Under the pieces are notes generated by a model that was not told the origin of the DNA, ran no database searches, and saw only the letters and a program-made list of their open reading frames with translations. This document shows positions 22,537 through 32,967 of a stretch of DNA of 64,000 nucleotides, one piece after another. Source of the DNA: Pseudomonadota bacterium (GTDB lineage Bacteria; Pseudomonadota; Gammaproteobacteria; Xanthomonadales; Rhodanobacteraceae); the NCBI GenBank assembly GCA_021792975.1, contig JAJYTR010000006.1:1-64000 (forward strand), written 5' to 3'. Each line of letters starts with the position of its first letter. The first letter of the stretch is position 1. Position numbers and translations under genes: made by a program.

Positions 22537-23718
22537 TCAAAACAGGAAGCCAGCCTCCAGGAGAGCCCGAGCTTGGGTCGGGTTGTTTCCCTGCGGGCCC
22601 CAGACAGTGCCGGCGGTGTAGCGGGTCGCCTGTACCAATGAAAATTCGGCGCGGACAAAAAAACCTTGGTCCTGGTAAGTCGGCGTGATCGTGAACGACC
22701 ACGCCTTGCTGCCGGGGCCGTACAGGAGATTGACGGCCCCGTCGTAGGCATTGCCAGTGCTGGCGATATATTCGGCGCGGGCCGCCAGAGAAACATGGGG
22801 AGAAAAGCTGTAACTCGCCAGGATGGCCGCGCCCTTGGTCGCCGTATCACGCCCCACGCCGATCGTGGAATTGGCGGGCACGTCGGTGTACTGGAGATAG
22901 GGCTGAATCATCCATGGCCCGGAGGCATAGGTATAGATCAGATTGTAGATATCGCTGTTATTTTGATAGAGCGGAGTGGCCAGGCTGGAATAATTGGTGT
23001 GCCCCATATTGCCCATGGCTACGACACTCACCGTGTTGGCGGAATTGATCGCATAGGACAGGGCGCCGGAGATCCAGTTGTAGCGCTTCGAGTAAAACCC
23101 ATCACTCCATTGCAGCGAAGCGCTCAGCGGTCCGGCGCTGTAATTAGCCTGAATGCCGTGGGCAACGGCATTTTCCTGATTCCACAACAGGCCGCGCTCG
23201 ATATTCATGTTTTCGAACGTGAAGGTGTATTCCGCACCGATCAGGGTGGGCAATTTGCCGATCAGCACAGAGAACGTGTCGCTCGGCGCAATCTTCAGAT
23301 AGGCTTGCGGCAGTGCGCCGTAGTAATCGTTGACGGTATTGCCGGTGGAGAGGAACGGCGTGCCCAAGGCGGGCATGTTGTAGGCGCCGGCCTGGAGAAA
23401 GAACTGGATCAGTCCATGCGTCTTCTGGATGAAGATCTGGCCATTACTGATGTCGGCGCGGGAGGATCGATCGCCGGCGCTGGGGTGGTCCTGCCAGACG
23501 CCCATGCCGCTCATCACCCCGGTGATGTCCAATTCTCCAAGCGGGCCCGCATTGAACAGAAAAGGCGACGGCGAAACCAGCGGACCAGTCATCGCCGGCA
23601 TCGGCAAGGGTGCGGCATGGGCGGGGCTGGTCCCGAGAAGCAGCATGCTGGCCAGTAAAGCCGAGTGGATCAGCCGTCGTCTTGTGCGATAAAGCGGTAT
23701 GCGGATTGACGTGGCCAT
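22537..23718 (-). CDS. outer-membrane beta-barrel porin-like protein, likely co-transcribed with glnK-amtB
   Basis: Signal peptide, porin-like repeats, C-terminal ...LEAGFLF aromatic end. Confidence 0.8.
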   Translation of the reverse strand: MATSIRIPLYRTRRRLIHSALLASMLLLGTSPAHAAPLPMPAMTGPLVSPSPFLFNAGPLGELDITGVMSGMGVWQDHPSAGDRSSRADISNGQIFIQKTHGLIQFFLQAGAYNMPALGTPFLSTGNTVNDYYGALPQAYLKIAPSDTFSVLIGKLPTLIGAEYTFTFENMNIERGLLWNQENAVAHGIQANYSAGPLSASLQWSDGFYSKRYNWISGALSYAINSANTVSVVAMGNMGHTNYSSLATPLYQNNSDIYNLIYTYASGPWMIQPYLQYTDVPANSTIGVGRDTATKGAAILASYSFSPHVSLAARAEYIASTGNAYDGAVNLLYGPGSKAWSFTITPTYQDQGFFVRAEFSLVQATRYTAGTVWGPQGNNPTQARALLEAGFLF

Positions 23719-23832
23719 TGGTTCTCCTTCAAGCCGGATGGGATATGGGTGAACTGTTGCGTACGCAGGCCTGTTCGTTCTGTTGCCCAATGTGCTTGCG
23801 GACATCATTTCTTCATTTTCTGTCGGATTTGT

Positions 23833-24210
23833 TCATGGCACAGTCCGATCAGATTTAGGCTTTACCTCAGGGTGTATCGAAATCGCTGCCCATGCCGTTT
23901 TCATAACCACCGATCGGTTTGCGAAACCGGGCATCCTGCCGCCTGACTCAAAGCGGCTGCATGCCAGCAAACGGGCGCGGCAAAGCCGCGCCACCTTGTC
24001 GCGACCAGCACTTGCGTGCTCGTCGCGTCGACACATCCATGTGCCGAAGCGGCTATGCAAACCGCTCCACCCGGGCTCCGCACCCGGTGCCGCAGGATCG
24101 ATGGCAACGGCCGACCATGAGGCCACGGGCGGTTCGGTCGCGGTCCGGGTGTCCGCTGAGGCCGAAAACGCAATGGCAATCGTGCAAGACACGAGAACGG
24201 CAAGCTGCAT
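23833..24210 (-). pseudogene. possible signal-peptide-bearing ORF running into repeat element (candidate truncated gene)
   Basis: MQLAVLVSCTIAIAFSASADTRTATEPP... signal peptide-like N-terminus; C-terminal half is translated repeat copy 2. Confidence 0.3.
23916..24068. repeat. MITE/REP-like element, copy 2 (inverted relative to copy 1, with ~55-bp extra internal hairpin segment)
   Basis: GGTTTGCGAAACCGGGCATCCTGCCGCCTGACTCAAAGCGGCTGCATGCCAGCAAACGGGCGCGGCAAAGCCGCGCCACCTTG ... TGCAAACCGCTCC, near-identical to reverse complement of copy 1. Confidence 0.72.
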
Positions 24211-24266
24211 ATCGGCCTCGACAGGTCGGCGGCAACGTTGTGTTGCGGCGCTGCCTCAACCGTCAA

Positions 24267-24282
24267 AGCATCGATCATGCCA
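24267..24282 (-). promoter_or_regulatory. candidate sigma54 (-24/-12) promoter reading toward porin-glnK-amtB
   Basis: Minus strand TGGCATG-ATCG-ATGCT vs consensus TGGCACG-N4-TTGCW; correct 10-nt GG-GC spacing. Confidence 0.55.
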
Positions 24283-24335
24283 TCCTTTACAATCATAAAG
24301 TTGTAAAGATATAGCCCTGTATTGCACCAAATATT

Positions 24336-24381
24336 GCACTTTTATCGTGCTATATGATGACGCTCTGCATGCTCATGGTGC
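24336..24381 (-). promoter_or_regulatory. candidate tandem NtrC-binding sites (enhancer)
   Basis: GCAC-N7-GTGC at 24336-24350 and GCAT-N7-GTGC at 24367-24381; centres ~31 bp apart, upstream of candidate sigma54 promoter. Confidence 0.5.
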
Positions 24382-24805
24382 GATGCAAAATCGAGCGGCG
24401 ACCGGGACTCTAGTCGGAACGATCGCCGGCATTCCGGCCTTGCCGGCCTACACTTACTCTGGCCGGAGAACCGGCAGGGGACAGTCGTGCGGGCCACCCG
24501 CACGGGGCGGGTTCGAGCCGTTCCTCGCCGCAAGCCGCTGCGTACCATCAACGGCAGCCGGCGGCTCGCAGCAAATCGGCAACCCATCGCGCCGCACGAG
24601 GCTGCAAGGGATCTGATCGGGATGAACGACGACGTGCCTGCCACGAATCGCTAGTCGGCAGGCGCGCGGCGGTTACAAAAGGAAGGTCCGAGCACGTCCG
24701 GACCTTGCGCACGCGAGGGATGGCCTGCCGCGCAACATATGTGCAGCTGCGTGTTGCGGCGTATCCGGGTACATGTCGGAGCCGGACCCGACGCCCACTG
24801 GCAAG

Positions 24806-24841
24806 TCCAGAGCCTGCCCCGGACTTGATCCGGGGATGGAC
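24806..24841. repeat. palindromic intergenic repeat/hairpin downstream of ubiE
   Basis: GTCCA..CCCCGGA-CTTGA-TCCGGGG..TGGAC. Confidence 0.55.
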
Positions 24842-24869
24842 TGGTTCAGAGGCTCCAAAACAGACGCTT

Positions 24870-25616
24870 TCAGAACCGGTAGCCGCGATGGATGGCGACG
24901 ATGCCGGCACTGAGGTTGTGCACGCTCACCGACTCCAGGCCGGCGTTTCCCATCATCGCCCGCAGCGTGGCCTGGTCGGGATGCTTGCGGATCGACTCGG
25001 CGAGATAGCGGTAACTGCCGGCGTCCTGCGCGAACACGCGGCCCAGCCGCGGCAGCACCTGGAACGAGTGGAAGTCGTACAGCGGCCGCAGCCACGCCTG
25101 GGTGACGCGCGAGAACTCCAGCACCAGCGCTCGCCCGCCTGGGCGCAACACCCGCCGCATCTCGCGCAGCGCGGCGTCCTTGTCGGTGACGTTGCGCAGG
25201 CCGAAGGCGATGGTCACCGCATCGAAGCTGGCGTCGGCGAAGGGCAGCGCCTCGGCGTTCATCTGTTGGAAATCCAGACCCTTCAACATGCCGCGGTCGA
25301 GCAGGCGGTCGCGGCCCACGCGCAGCATGTCGGCATTGATGTCGCCCACCACCACCGCACCCTGCGCGCCGACCACCGGCAGCAGCAGCGCAGCGATATC
25401 GCCGGTGCCGCCGGCCAGATCCAGCACGCGGTCGCCCGCGCGTACGCCGCTGGTGGCGACGAAAAAGCGTTTCCACAGCCGGTGGACGCCGAAGGACATC
25501 AGATCGTTCATCAGATCGTAGCGGCGCGCCACCGAGGTGAACACCTGGCCGACCAGGCGCTGCTTCTCGGCGACGGGCACCTCGCGGTAGCCGAAATGGG
25601 TGGTGGGCTCGCTCAT
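24870..25616 (-). CDS. ubiE: ubiquinone/menaquinone biosynthesis C-methyltransferase
   Basis: [54 protein letters not shown]. Confidence 0.96.
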   Translation of the reverse strand: MSEPTTHFGYREVPVAEKQRLVGQVFTSVARRYDLMNDLMSFGVHRLWKRFFVATSGVRAGDRVLDLAGGTGDIAALLLPVVGAQGAVVVGDINADMLRVGRDRLLDRGMLKGLDFQQMNAEALPFADASFDAVTIAFGLRNVTDKDAALREMRRVLRPGGRALVLEFSRVTQAWLRPLYDFHSFQVLPRLGRVFAQDAGSYRYLAESIRKHPDQATLRAMMGNAGLESVSVHNLSAGIVAIHRGYRF

Positions 25617-25751
25617 GCGCGCAATGGTAGCCCACGCGCCCGCACCGCGATCCCCGCACCGTGCGGCGGCGTCGCGGTGGTGGGCCGGCGCGCGTGCCAT
25701 CCTCGGCAGCATCCCGCTCGGGTGGAGCAACGGCATGCCGGATCGAGCTGC

Positions 25752-26210
25752 GTGGTTGCGGACTCCCGCAGCGATGTGCTGGCTGCGCGCCGGCCTCTGG
25801 GCGGGCTGGTGGCGGGCACCCCAGACGTGGGCGCCGCGGCGCTGATCAACCGGGTCAGCCCGGTGCTGATCCTGCGCGTCATCGCCGGCGGGCTGCTGGG
25901 GCGCGCGACGATCGCCAGCGGCGGCACCGCCGTGGCCCTGCCGGGCCTGCTGTTGCAGTGGGCGATGTCGGTGCTGATCGCGGGGATTTTCGCCCTCGCG
26001 GCGTTGCGGATGCCGGTGCTGCGCCGGCATTTCGTGCTCGCCGGCTGCGGCTACGGCATGGTGGTGTTCGTGGTCATGGAGTTCGTGGTGGTGCCGCTGT
26101 CGGCGCTGCACCACTGGCCGCCGCTCGGCGTGCCCTGGCGAGTACGGAACCTGCCGGCCATGTTCGTCTTCGGCATCCTTGTCGCCGCCTTCGCGCGGTG
26201 CCACCTGTGA
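25752..26210 (+). CDS. small integral membrane protein, unknown function (start uncertain)
   Basis: [42 protein letters not shown]..., 4 TM-like segments. Confidence 0.55.
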   Translation: MVADSRSDVLAARRPLGGLVAGTPDVGAAALINRVSPVLILRVIAGGLLGRATIASGGTAVALPGLLLQWAMSVLIAGIFALAALRMPVLRRHFVLAGCGYGMVVFVVMEFVVVPLSALHHWPPLGVPWRVRNLPAMFVFGILVAAFARCHL

Positions 26211-26220
26211 TCGCACGCAT

Positions 26221-27429
26221 TCACAGCCGCGCGCGCCGGTCGGCCAGCAGCAGTTCGGCCAGCAGCAGTTCGGCCGGCAGCGGCGCGGCGGCCATGCCGC
26301 GCGCGAACAGCATCGCCTGGAAGCGCTCGCCCATGGCCTCGGGCAACATCAGGCGCTTGATCTCCTGCGCCAGCGCGTACAGGCCCGCGGCATCCAGCCC
26401 CTGCGCGGCTTCGGCGTGCACCGCGGCGACGCCGGCCGCCTGCAGGAACCGGCCCTGCGGCACGTAGGCGGCCAGCTCCAGGCCGGCCGCCGCGCCAGCT
26501 TCGGCCAGAGCGCTGAAGTCCACGCTGGCGGTGAGATCCTGCAGGCCCGGATGGAAGAACACGTCCTCGTGCACGCGATGCCGGTAGAACGCGCGCAGCG
26601 TGCCGTTCCGGCGCTGCGGGTGGTAGTACTCGGCGCGCGGGTAGCCGTAATCGACGAACAGCGCCAGGCCCTGCTGCAGGGTGCCCGCCACTGCCTGCAT
26701 CCAGTACGGCAGCTGCGGCAGCAGTTCGGAGCGGTAGCCGTCATCGAACGGTCGGCCCAACCGGTGCTCGAGATGGCGCACCGCCCCTGCCACCAAAGCA
26801 TCGGCCGGCCGGTCCTGGCGCACGAAACGGTCTTCGCCGTCCAGCGCCACGTACTCCTCGAACACCTCGCCGCCGCGCAGCGTGAAGCGCGTGACCGGCA
26901 GCGCGTCGATCACTTCGTTGGCGAACAGCACGCCGTGCCAGGGCGTCTCGGGGGGGCGATCGATCCACTGCACGCGCGCGAACAGCGCGTCCGGCAGGCG
27001 CGCGCGCAGCCGCGCCTGCTGGCGCGCCCGCAGTTCGGCGCTGGGCTCCAGCAACCGGTAGCACGCCGGCAGCGCATCGCGCGATGCCAGTGCCAGCAGC
27101 GCGTGTTCGGCGAAGGCGCCGCTGCCGCCGCCCAGCTCCAGCCAGTCCGCGCCGTGCCCGAGACCGCGCAGCGCCGGCGCCAGCGCAGCAGCCACGCAGC
27201 GCGCGAACACCGGCCCCAGCTCGGCGCTGGTGACGAAGTCGCCGTGCGCGCCGAACTTGCGTGAGCCGGCGCTGTAATAGCCGAGGCCCGGCGCGTACAG
27301 CACCCGCTCCATGTAGGCGCTGAACGGCAGCGGCCCGTGCGCGGCGATCCGCTCGCGCAGCACCGCCGCCAGGTGCGCGGAGTGGGCCAGGGCGTCGGCG
27401 TCGGGGGCGGGCAGGTCGAGGGTGTGCAT
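26221..27429 (-). CDS. MidA/DUF185-family class I SAM-dependent methyltransferase
   Basis: [53 protein letters not shown]. Confidence 0.9.
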   Translation of the reverse strand: MHTLDLPAPDADALAHSAHLAAVLRERIAAHGPLPFSAYMERVLYAPGLGYYSAGSRKFGAHGDFVTSAELGPVFARCVAAALAPALRGLGHGADWLELGGGSGAFAEHALLALASRDALPACYRLLEPSAELRARQQARLRARLPDALFARVQWIDRPPETPWHGVLFANEVIDALPVTRFTLRGGEVFEEYVALDGEDRFVRQDRPADALVAGAVRHLEHRLGRPFDDGYRSELLPQLPYWMQAVAGTLQQGLALFVDYGYPRAEYYHPQRRNGTLRAFYRHRVHEDVFFHPGLQDLTASVDFSALAEAGAAAGLELAAYVPQGRFLQAAGVAAVHAEAAQGLDAAGLYALAQEIKRLMLPEAMGERFQAMLFARGMAAAPLPAELLLAELLLADRRARL

Positions 27430-27470
27430 CGGGCGAGGATAAGCCGGGCGCGTCAGCGCGCCTGCGCGCA

Positions 27471-27500
27471 TAAAAAATGGGCCGGCGAGTGCGCCGGCCC
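27471..27500 (-). terminator. rho-independent terminator of TonB-dependent receptor gene
   Basis: Minus strand GGGCCGGCG-CACT-CGCCGGCCC-ATTTTTTA; 9-bp stem plus T-tract. Confidence 0.85.
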
Positions 27501-27537
27501 ACCATCCGCCTACGCGCTGCTTTCCGGACTGTGCCGG

Positions 27538-30417
27538 TCAGCCGCCGAAGCGGTAGTTGAAATCCAGGAAGTAGGAACGCCCGAACGGGTTGTAGGCGCC
27601 GAAGTCGTAATACGGCCAGCCGGTGAAGCTGTTGTCGCGCGGCGGCATGCGGTCGAACACGTTGTTGACCGTCAACATGACGCGCGCATCCGCCGACAGG
27701 TTGTAGCGCACTGTGGCGTTGTACAGCACCCAGGGTCTGACCCGGCCGGCGCCGTAGCTGGCGTAGACCGTCGGATTGGTGTACGCCGCCTCGTTGGGCA
27801 GCTTGCCGTAGCGGATGCCGGTCAGCGTGGTCGACCAGTTGCCGATGTTCCAGGTCACATAGGCGCTGAAGATGCTCTTGAACTCCGGACCGATCGCCGA
27901 ACCGCCCTGCGCCGACAGGTAGTCGTAGTAGGGGTTGTGCATCAGGTCATAGGTCGGAGCCCCCGGAGCCAGCTGCAGGGTATGCCGCAGTGTCACGTTG
28001 TACTGCGCGCCGAAATCGAACTCGCCGTAGCGGCCGGCGTCGTACCGGTAGCTGGCCGAGGAGATGATGCCGTTGACCCGTTCGCGGGCAATATTGATCG
28101 GCATCACCGTCACGCCCAGCAGCTGATACGGCACCGGACCGTTGGCCGGGCCACGGCGGATAGCCGCCTCAGCCGCGATGCACGCCGGCGAAGTCGCCGG
28201 AATCTGCCCCAGCAGGCATTGCGCGTCCGTCTGCAGCAGCGCGTCGATGCTCTGGTACTGCACCTCGTTGCTGATGCGGATGTCGTAGTAGTCGGCCTTG
28301 ATGTTCAGATTGGAGGTCGGCGACCAGACGATGCCGCCGCCCCAGGACTTCGAGGTGATCGGCTGCAGGTTCACATTGGAAGCGTTGGTACCCTCGATCT
28401 GCGGGGTCACGCGCGGATTGGGGATCGTGGAGCACTGGTTGAACGGCGTCCCTGGATACAGCAGCTCGCACTGGTAGTAGTCGGTCACCGAAGTGAAGAA
28501 GCCGCTGGGGCCGTTGAAGACGTAGCCCATGTCCGGCATGCGGAACGCCGTCGAGTAGTTGGCGCGCAGCAGCAGGGTCTTGATCGGACGGAATTCGAGG
28601 CCGATCTTGTACGTGGGCTTGCTGGCAGTGCCGCCGCCGTCGTTGTGGAAGCGGTCATAGCGCGCGGACACGTCGGCCGTCAGCATGCTCGTGATCGGCA
28701 CGTTGAATTCCATGGCCGCGGCGTAGTTGTTGCGCAGGCCGCCACCGGACGAACCGGTGATGCCCCAGAAACCGCCCGAAGCCAGGATCGGATTCACCGG
28801 CAGCGACCAGCGCTGGTCTCCCACCTGCAGCACACCCGCGGCGCCGACCTCACCCGCAGGCAGCGAAAACAGGTCGGTGTTGGTGACTTCCAGGTTGAGG
28901 TTCTGGGTGTAGGCCTCGCTACTGCTGTGGATGATGCCCAGGAAGCTCTGGTACTGCGCCGGGGTGAAGCTCTGGTAGAACTTCGCGTAGTTGGGTGCGT
29001 AGATCGGGTAACCGTAATAGGTGCCCAGTTGCGGTCCCATGAACTGGTTCTCGAAGAACTGGTTCACCTTGTCGGTCAGCGGGCGCGGCTCGTTCGAGGT
29101 CAGGTTCTCCTGCGAACGGGCGTAGTACAGGTTGTAGTTCCAGTCGGTCTGCCCCAGCGAGCCCTTGATGCCGGCGGCGGCATTGTAGGAGCGGTTGAGG
29201 AAATGCGTCGCCCCGGCCGCCAGACCGCCGGTTTCCTCGGGCGCGAAGGTCTCATAGAGGTACTGGAAGGTGCCGGTGTTGGCGTTGACGAAATAGTTGA
29301 AGTTGTTCGGCGACCAGAAGTTGTAGAACGGGCCTGCGTAAGATTCCTTGCTGTTGATGTCATACAGCACGGTGCCGTACAGCTCGGCATTGCTGTTGAG
29401 GCGGAAGCGCGCGGATACATAGGCGCTGCCCGAGTGATCGCTGTTCATCAGCGTGGTGTAGCCGGGCAGGTAGGCGCTCCCGCAGCGGTAACCCGCAACG
29501 GCGTACTGGCCATTGCCGAGGTAACGCATCGCCGGGCCCCGCACGGTCGTGCCGCCGAACTGGTTGCCGATCTGCGCGCAGGCGTTGGGGACGATACTGT
29601 TGGGGTCGACCACGCCGTTGCTGGCATCGAAGATGAAGTAAGAACCTGACGGCACACCGGCCAACTGCGGGTTCGGATTGCTGTAGGTGCTGGCGGTCAG
29701 GCTGCGCTGGAAGGCCCAGATCGGTTTCTGGTCGGTGTATTGCAGGCCGTAGACCATGCTGAAACGGCCCTTGTCGTAACCGCCGACCACCTGCACGCGC
29801 TGGCTGCCGCCGCCACCGTCCGAATAGCCGCCGGCACGGTAGTCGAAGTCCACGCCCTGCACGTGATGCTTGAGGATGATGTTGACCACGCCGGCAATGG
29901 CGGCCGAACCGTACAGCGAGGACTGGTTGCCCGGCACGATCTCGATGCGGTCCACCATCGCCAGCGGAATCGAGGAGATGTCGGTGAAGCTGAAAGAACC
30001 GTTGTACAGCAGCGGATAGTCGGCCAGCGGATGGCCGTCGACCATGATCAGGGTGAAGTCGGGCGGCAGGCCCAGCAGGCTGATGGTTTCGGCCCCCGGG
30101 GTGAAGCCGGCCTGAAACTGCTGACCTTGCACCTGGCCGGTCACCAAGGGCTGCGCGCGCAGCGCCTCGTAAAGATTCGTGAAGCCCTGTTTCTTGATGT
30201 CGTTGGCAGTGATGGTGATCACCGGTGTCGCGGTCTCGATCTCGGACTGCGGGATGAGTGAGCCGGTGACGATGATCTTCTTCAGTTCCTTGGGCTTCTT
30301 GTCCTGCTTCTGCGAGGCCCCCTGGGTGCCCTGCGCGTGGGCCGGCACGGCGAGGGTCGAAGCGGACAATGCGGCCACGATCGCGGTCGCCAGCAGATGG
30401 CGTTGCATGGGCTTCAT
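27538..30417 (-). CDS. TonB-dependent receptor
   Basis: Signal peptide, KKIIVTGSLIPQSEIETATPVITITANDIKKQGFTNLYEALR plug domain, C-terminal YFLDFNYRFGG. Confidence 0.93.
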   Translation of the reverse strand: MKPMQRHLLATAIVAALSASTLAVPAHAQGTQGASQKQDKKPKELKKIIVTGSLIPQSEIETATPVITITANDIKKQGFTNLYEALRAQPLVTGQVQGQQFQAGFTPGAETISLLGLPPDFTLIMVDGHPLADYPLLYNGSFSFTDISSIPLAMVDRIEIVPGNQSSLYGSAAIAGVVNIILKHHVQGVDFDYRAGGYSDGGGGSQRVQVVGGYDKGRFSMVYGLQYTDQKPIWAFQRSLTASTYSNPNPQLAGVPSGSYFIFDASNGVVDPNSIVPNACAQIGNQFGGTTVRGPAMRYLGNGQYAVAGYRCGSAYLPGYTTLMNSDHSGSAYVSARFRLNSNAELYGTVLYDINSKESYAGPFYNFWSPNNFNYFVNANTGTFQYLYETFAPEETGGLAAGATHFLNRSYNAAAGIKGSLGQTDWNYNLYYARSQENLTSNEPRPLTDKVNQFFENQFMGPQLGTYYGYPIYAPNYAKFYQSFTPAQYQSFLGIIHSSSEAYTQNLNLEVTNTDLFSLPAGEVGAAGVLQVGDQRWSLPVNPILASGGFWGITGSSGGGLRNNYAAAMEFNVPITSMLTADVSARYDRFHNDGGGTASKPTYKIGLEFRPIKTLLLRANYSTAFRMPDMGYVFNGPSGFFTSVTDYYQCELLYPGTPFNQCSTIPNPRVTPQIEGTNASNVNLQPITSKSWGGGIVWSPTSNLNIKADYYDIRISNEVQYQSIDALLQTDAQCLLGQIPATSPACIAAEAAIRRGPANGPVPYQLLGVTVMPINIARERVNGIISSASYRYDAGRYGEFDFGAQYNVTLRHTLQLAPGAPTYDLMHNPYYDYLSAQGGSAIGPEFKSIFSAYVTWNIGNWSTTLTGIRYGKLPNEAAYTNPTVYASYGAGRVRPWVLYNATVRYNLSADARVMLTVNNVFDRMPPRDNSFTGWPYYDFGAYNPFGRSYFLDFNYRFGG

Positions 30418-30705
30418 CGGGCGAAACTCCCTGTGTGGATGCGAGTTCTCGAGACCGGCGCACCGTGGAGGACGGCACACCTGCAGACCGTGCGCGTGCG
30501 CACAGCCCTTAACCCGAACCTAACGCTGCCGGCAGTGGAGGAGCCAGTGGCGTGCCACTGCTGTAATTCAAATGTATTGATTTGGATGGTTGTTTTGTAA
30601 TCGAAGTGAAAATGCCGTGCAGCACAGACCCGGCTCGCCGGACTCGATGGGACGATCCGAGGAGCCCCGCCTGATGGGCACCATCCCCGTCGCTGCGATT
30701 CGGAA

Positions 30706-31179
30706 TCAAAGGCCCTGCCGTTGACGCAATTCGGCCAGCGTGGCGCCGCTGCGCGGATCGACGAGTCCGGGTGCCAGCGCGCTGAGCGGGCCCAGCACCC
30801 AGGGTTGCAGCAGGTCGCGGTGGGGCAGACGCAGCCCGTCGCGGTCCACGACCCGATCGCCGAACAGCACCAGGTCGGCATCCAGCGGGTGGCTGGAGAG
30901 CCGCGGTGCGGCGCGGTCGCGGCCCAGCCGCCGCTCCAGTCCGTGCAGCCAGGCGCGCAGCGCCCAGGGGTCGAGGTCGCTGTCCAGCCCCACCGCCAGA
31001 TTGACCACCTCGGGACCGGCGTAGCCCACCGGCGCGGCGCGCCAGGGTGGCGACACGGCCAGCGGTCCGAAGCGCCCGCGCAGTTCGCGCAGCGCGGTGT
31101 CGAGGTTGCGCTCGGGCTCGATACTGCTGCCCAGGCTGAGCCAGGCACGTCCGGACGTCGCCACGCCGGTGCCGCTCAT
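30706..31179 (-). CDS. folK: 2-amino-4-hydroxy-6-hydroxymethyldihydropteridine pyrophosphokinase
   Basis: WLSLGSSIEPERNLDTAL...SHPLDADLVLFGDRV...LPHRDL. Confidence 0.93.
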   Translation of the reverse strand: MSGTGVATSGRAWLSLGSSIEPERNLDTALRELRGRFGPLAVSPPWRAAPVGYAGPEVVNLAVGLDSDLDPWALRAWLHGLERRLGRDRAAPRLSSHPLDADLVLFGDRVVDRDGLRLPHRDLLQPWVLGPLSALAPGLVDPRSGATLAELRQRQGL

Positions 31180-31577
31180 GGCGTCGCCGCGGGGCCCGCG
31201 GCCGCTTCCCCCGGCGCCACGCGCTGGATCACGACCCCCGCTCCCGCCGCCCCGGGTACCGCGCCCGGCTTGTCGATGCACAGGCGCAGCGCGCGCACGC
31301 CGAACTCGCGCATCAGCAGCTCGCCCATGCGCTCGGCCAGGGTTTCCAGCAGCGCCGGCTGCAGCGCGGCGGCCAGCTCGCGCAGCCGGCGCGCGATGGC
31401 GTCGTAGTCCAGCGTGTCGGCCAGGCGATCGCCGGCGGCCGCGGCACGCGTATCGCAGGCCATCTCCAGATCCACGCGCAGCAGCCGCGGCGCGGCGCGC
31501 TCGTGCGCGTGCACGCCGATCACGGCGTGCACCTCGAGGCCCCGGAGGACGATGCGGTCGCGCAGCCCGGCGTGCAT
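31176..31577 (-). CDS. folB: dihydroneopterin aldolase
   Basis: DRIVLRGLEVHAVIGVHAHERAAPRLLRVDLEM; adjacent to folK. Confidence 0.9.
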   Translation of the reverse strand: MHAGLRDRIVLRGLEVHAVIGVHAHERAAPRLLRVDLEMACDTRAAAAGDRLADTLDYDAIARRLRELAAALQPALLETLAERMGELLMREFGVRALRLCIDKPGAVPGAAGAGVVIQRVAPGEAAAGPAATP

Positions 31578-31626
31578 GCGGGCAAGCATAGCGAGCCGCG
31601 CCGCGCGCGCGGCGGAAACGCACCGC

Positions 31627-32667
31627 TCAGACGGCCGGCGCGGCCAGGCTCTCCAGCGGCCAGCGCGGACGGATGCGGATGGCCTCGTTGCCGCGCTCGC
31701 CGGCGGCCAGTCGCAGCGCGCCGACGTGGGCGATCATGGCGCCGTTGTCGGTGCAGAACTCGGGGCGCGGAAACCAGGTGCGGAATCCGTCCTGCGCGCC
31801 GGCCTGCACCAGCGCCTCGCGCAGCGCCCGGTTGGCGCCGACGCCGCCGGCCACCACCAGCCGCGTGCCCTGCATCTGCCGCAACGCGCGCCGGCATTTC
31901 CCGACCAGCGTCTCCACCACCGCGGCCTGGAAGCCGGCGGCGATGTCGGCACGCGCGGCGTCGGACCGGTCGCTGCGCCGCCACGCCAGCAGCACCTGCG
32001 TCTTCAGGCCGGAGAAGCTGAAGTCCAGCCCCGGACGGTCCAGCAGCGGACGCGCGAAGGCGAACGCGTCGGGCCGCCCCTGCGCGGCCAGCGCGGCCAG
32101 CGCCGGCCCGCCCGGATAGGGCAGCCCCAGCAACATGGCGGTCTTGTCGAAGGCTTCGCCGGCGGCATCGTCCAGGGTCTCGCCCAGCAGGGCGTAGCGG
32201 CCGAGGGCGGCCACGTTCACCAGCATGCTGTGGCCGCCGGACACCAGCAGCGCCACGAACGGCGGCAGCGGCGGATCGGGCTCCAGCAGCGGCGCCAGCA
32301 GGTGGCCTTCCATGTGGTGCACGCCGAGGGCGGGAATCTCCAGCCCCCAGGCCAGCGCGCGCGCCGCGCCGGCGCCCACCAGCAGCGCGCCGGCCAGGCC
32401 GGGGCCGGCGGTGTAGGCCACGCCGCCCAGGTCGCGCGGAACCAGGCCGGTGGCACGCAGGGTGGAGCCGATCAGCCCCGGCAGCCTGCGCACGTGGTCG
32501 CGGCTGGCCAGTTCGGGCACCACGCCGCCGTACTCGGCGTGCAGGGCCGCCTGGCTGTAGAGGCGGTGCGCCAGCAGTCCGCGCGCGGGGTCGTACACGG
32601 CCACGCCGGTCTCGTCGCAGGAGGTTTCCACCCCCAGCACAGGCTTTGAAACGCCCGCCGACGCCAC
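31627..32667 (-). CDS. tsaD: tRNA N6-adenosine threonylcarbamoyltransferase
   Basis: [17 protein letters not shown]...[18 protein letters not shown]...[10 protein letters not shown]. Confidence 0.96.
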   Translation of the reverse strand: MASAGVSKPVLGVETSCDETGVAVYDPARGLLAHRLYSQAALHAEYGGVVPELASRDHVRRLPGLIGSTLRATGLVPRDLGGVAYTAGPGLAGALLVGAGAARALAWGLEIPALGVHHMEGHLLAPLLEPDPPLPPFVALLVSGGHSMLVNVAALGRYALLGETLDDAAGEAFDKTAMLLGLPYPGGPALAALAAQGRPDAFAFARPLLDRPGLDFSFSGLKTQVLLAWRRSDRSDAARADIAAGFQAAVVETLVGKCRRALRQMQGTRLVVAGGVGANRALREALVQAGAQDGFRTWFPRPEFCTDNGAMIAHVGALRLAAGERGNEAIRIRPRWPLESLAAPAV

Positions 32668-32675
32668 GCTATACT
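32646..32675 (+). promoter_or_regulatory. candidate sigma70 promoter for rpsU
   Basis: TTGAAA-18 nt-TATACT, ~40 bp upstream of rpsU, overlapping divergent tsaD start. Confidence 0.6.
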
Positions 32676-32716
32676 CTCCGGCTCGCCCGCATCGCGGGAG
32701 TCTATCCGGAGTGTCC

Positions 32717-32932
32717 ATGCCCAACGTCAAGGTGCGCGAGAACGAGCCGTTCGAGGTCGCTCTGCGCCGCTTCAAGCGCACATGCGAGAAGGCCGGCGTG
32801 CTGGCCGAGACCCGCAAGCGCGAGTTCTACGAAAAACCGACCCAGGAGCGCAAGCGCAAGCGTGCCGCCGCGGTCAAGCGCCAGGCTCGCCGCGTGTCGC
32901 GCGACAGCGCGCGCCAGACGCGCCTGTACTGA
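32717..32932 (+). CDS. rpsU: 30S ribosomal protein S21
   Basis: [55 protein letters not shown]. Confidence 0.98.
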   Translation: MPNVKVRENEPFEVALRRFKRTCEKAGVLAETRKREFYEKPTQERKRKRAAAVKRQARRVSRDSARQTRLY

Positions 32933-32967
32933 GCCGCCTGCGGACGGCGTCCGCCGCCCACCGGACG

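Noticed and set aside
24510-24540. tRNA T-arm-like GGGTTCGAGCC
   Set aside because: No matching acceptor stem or D/anticodon arms could be folded upstream.
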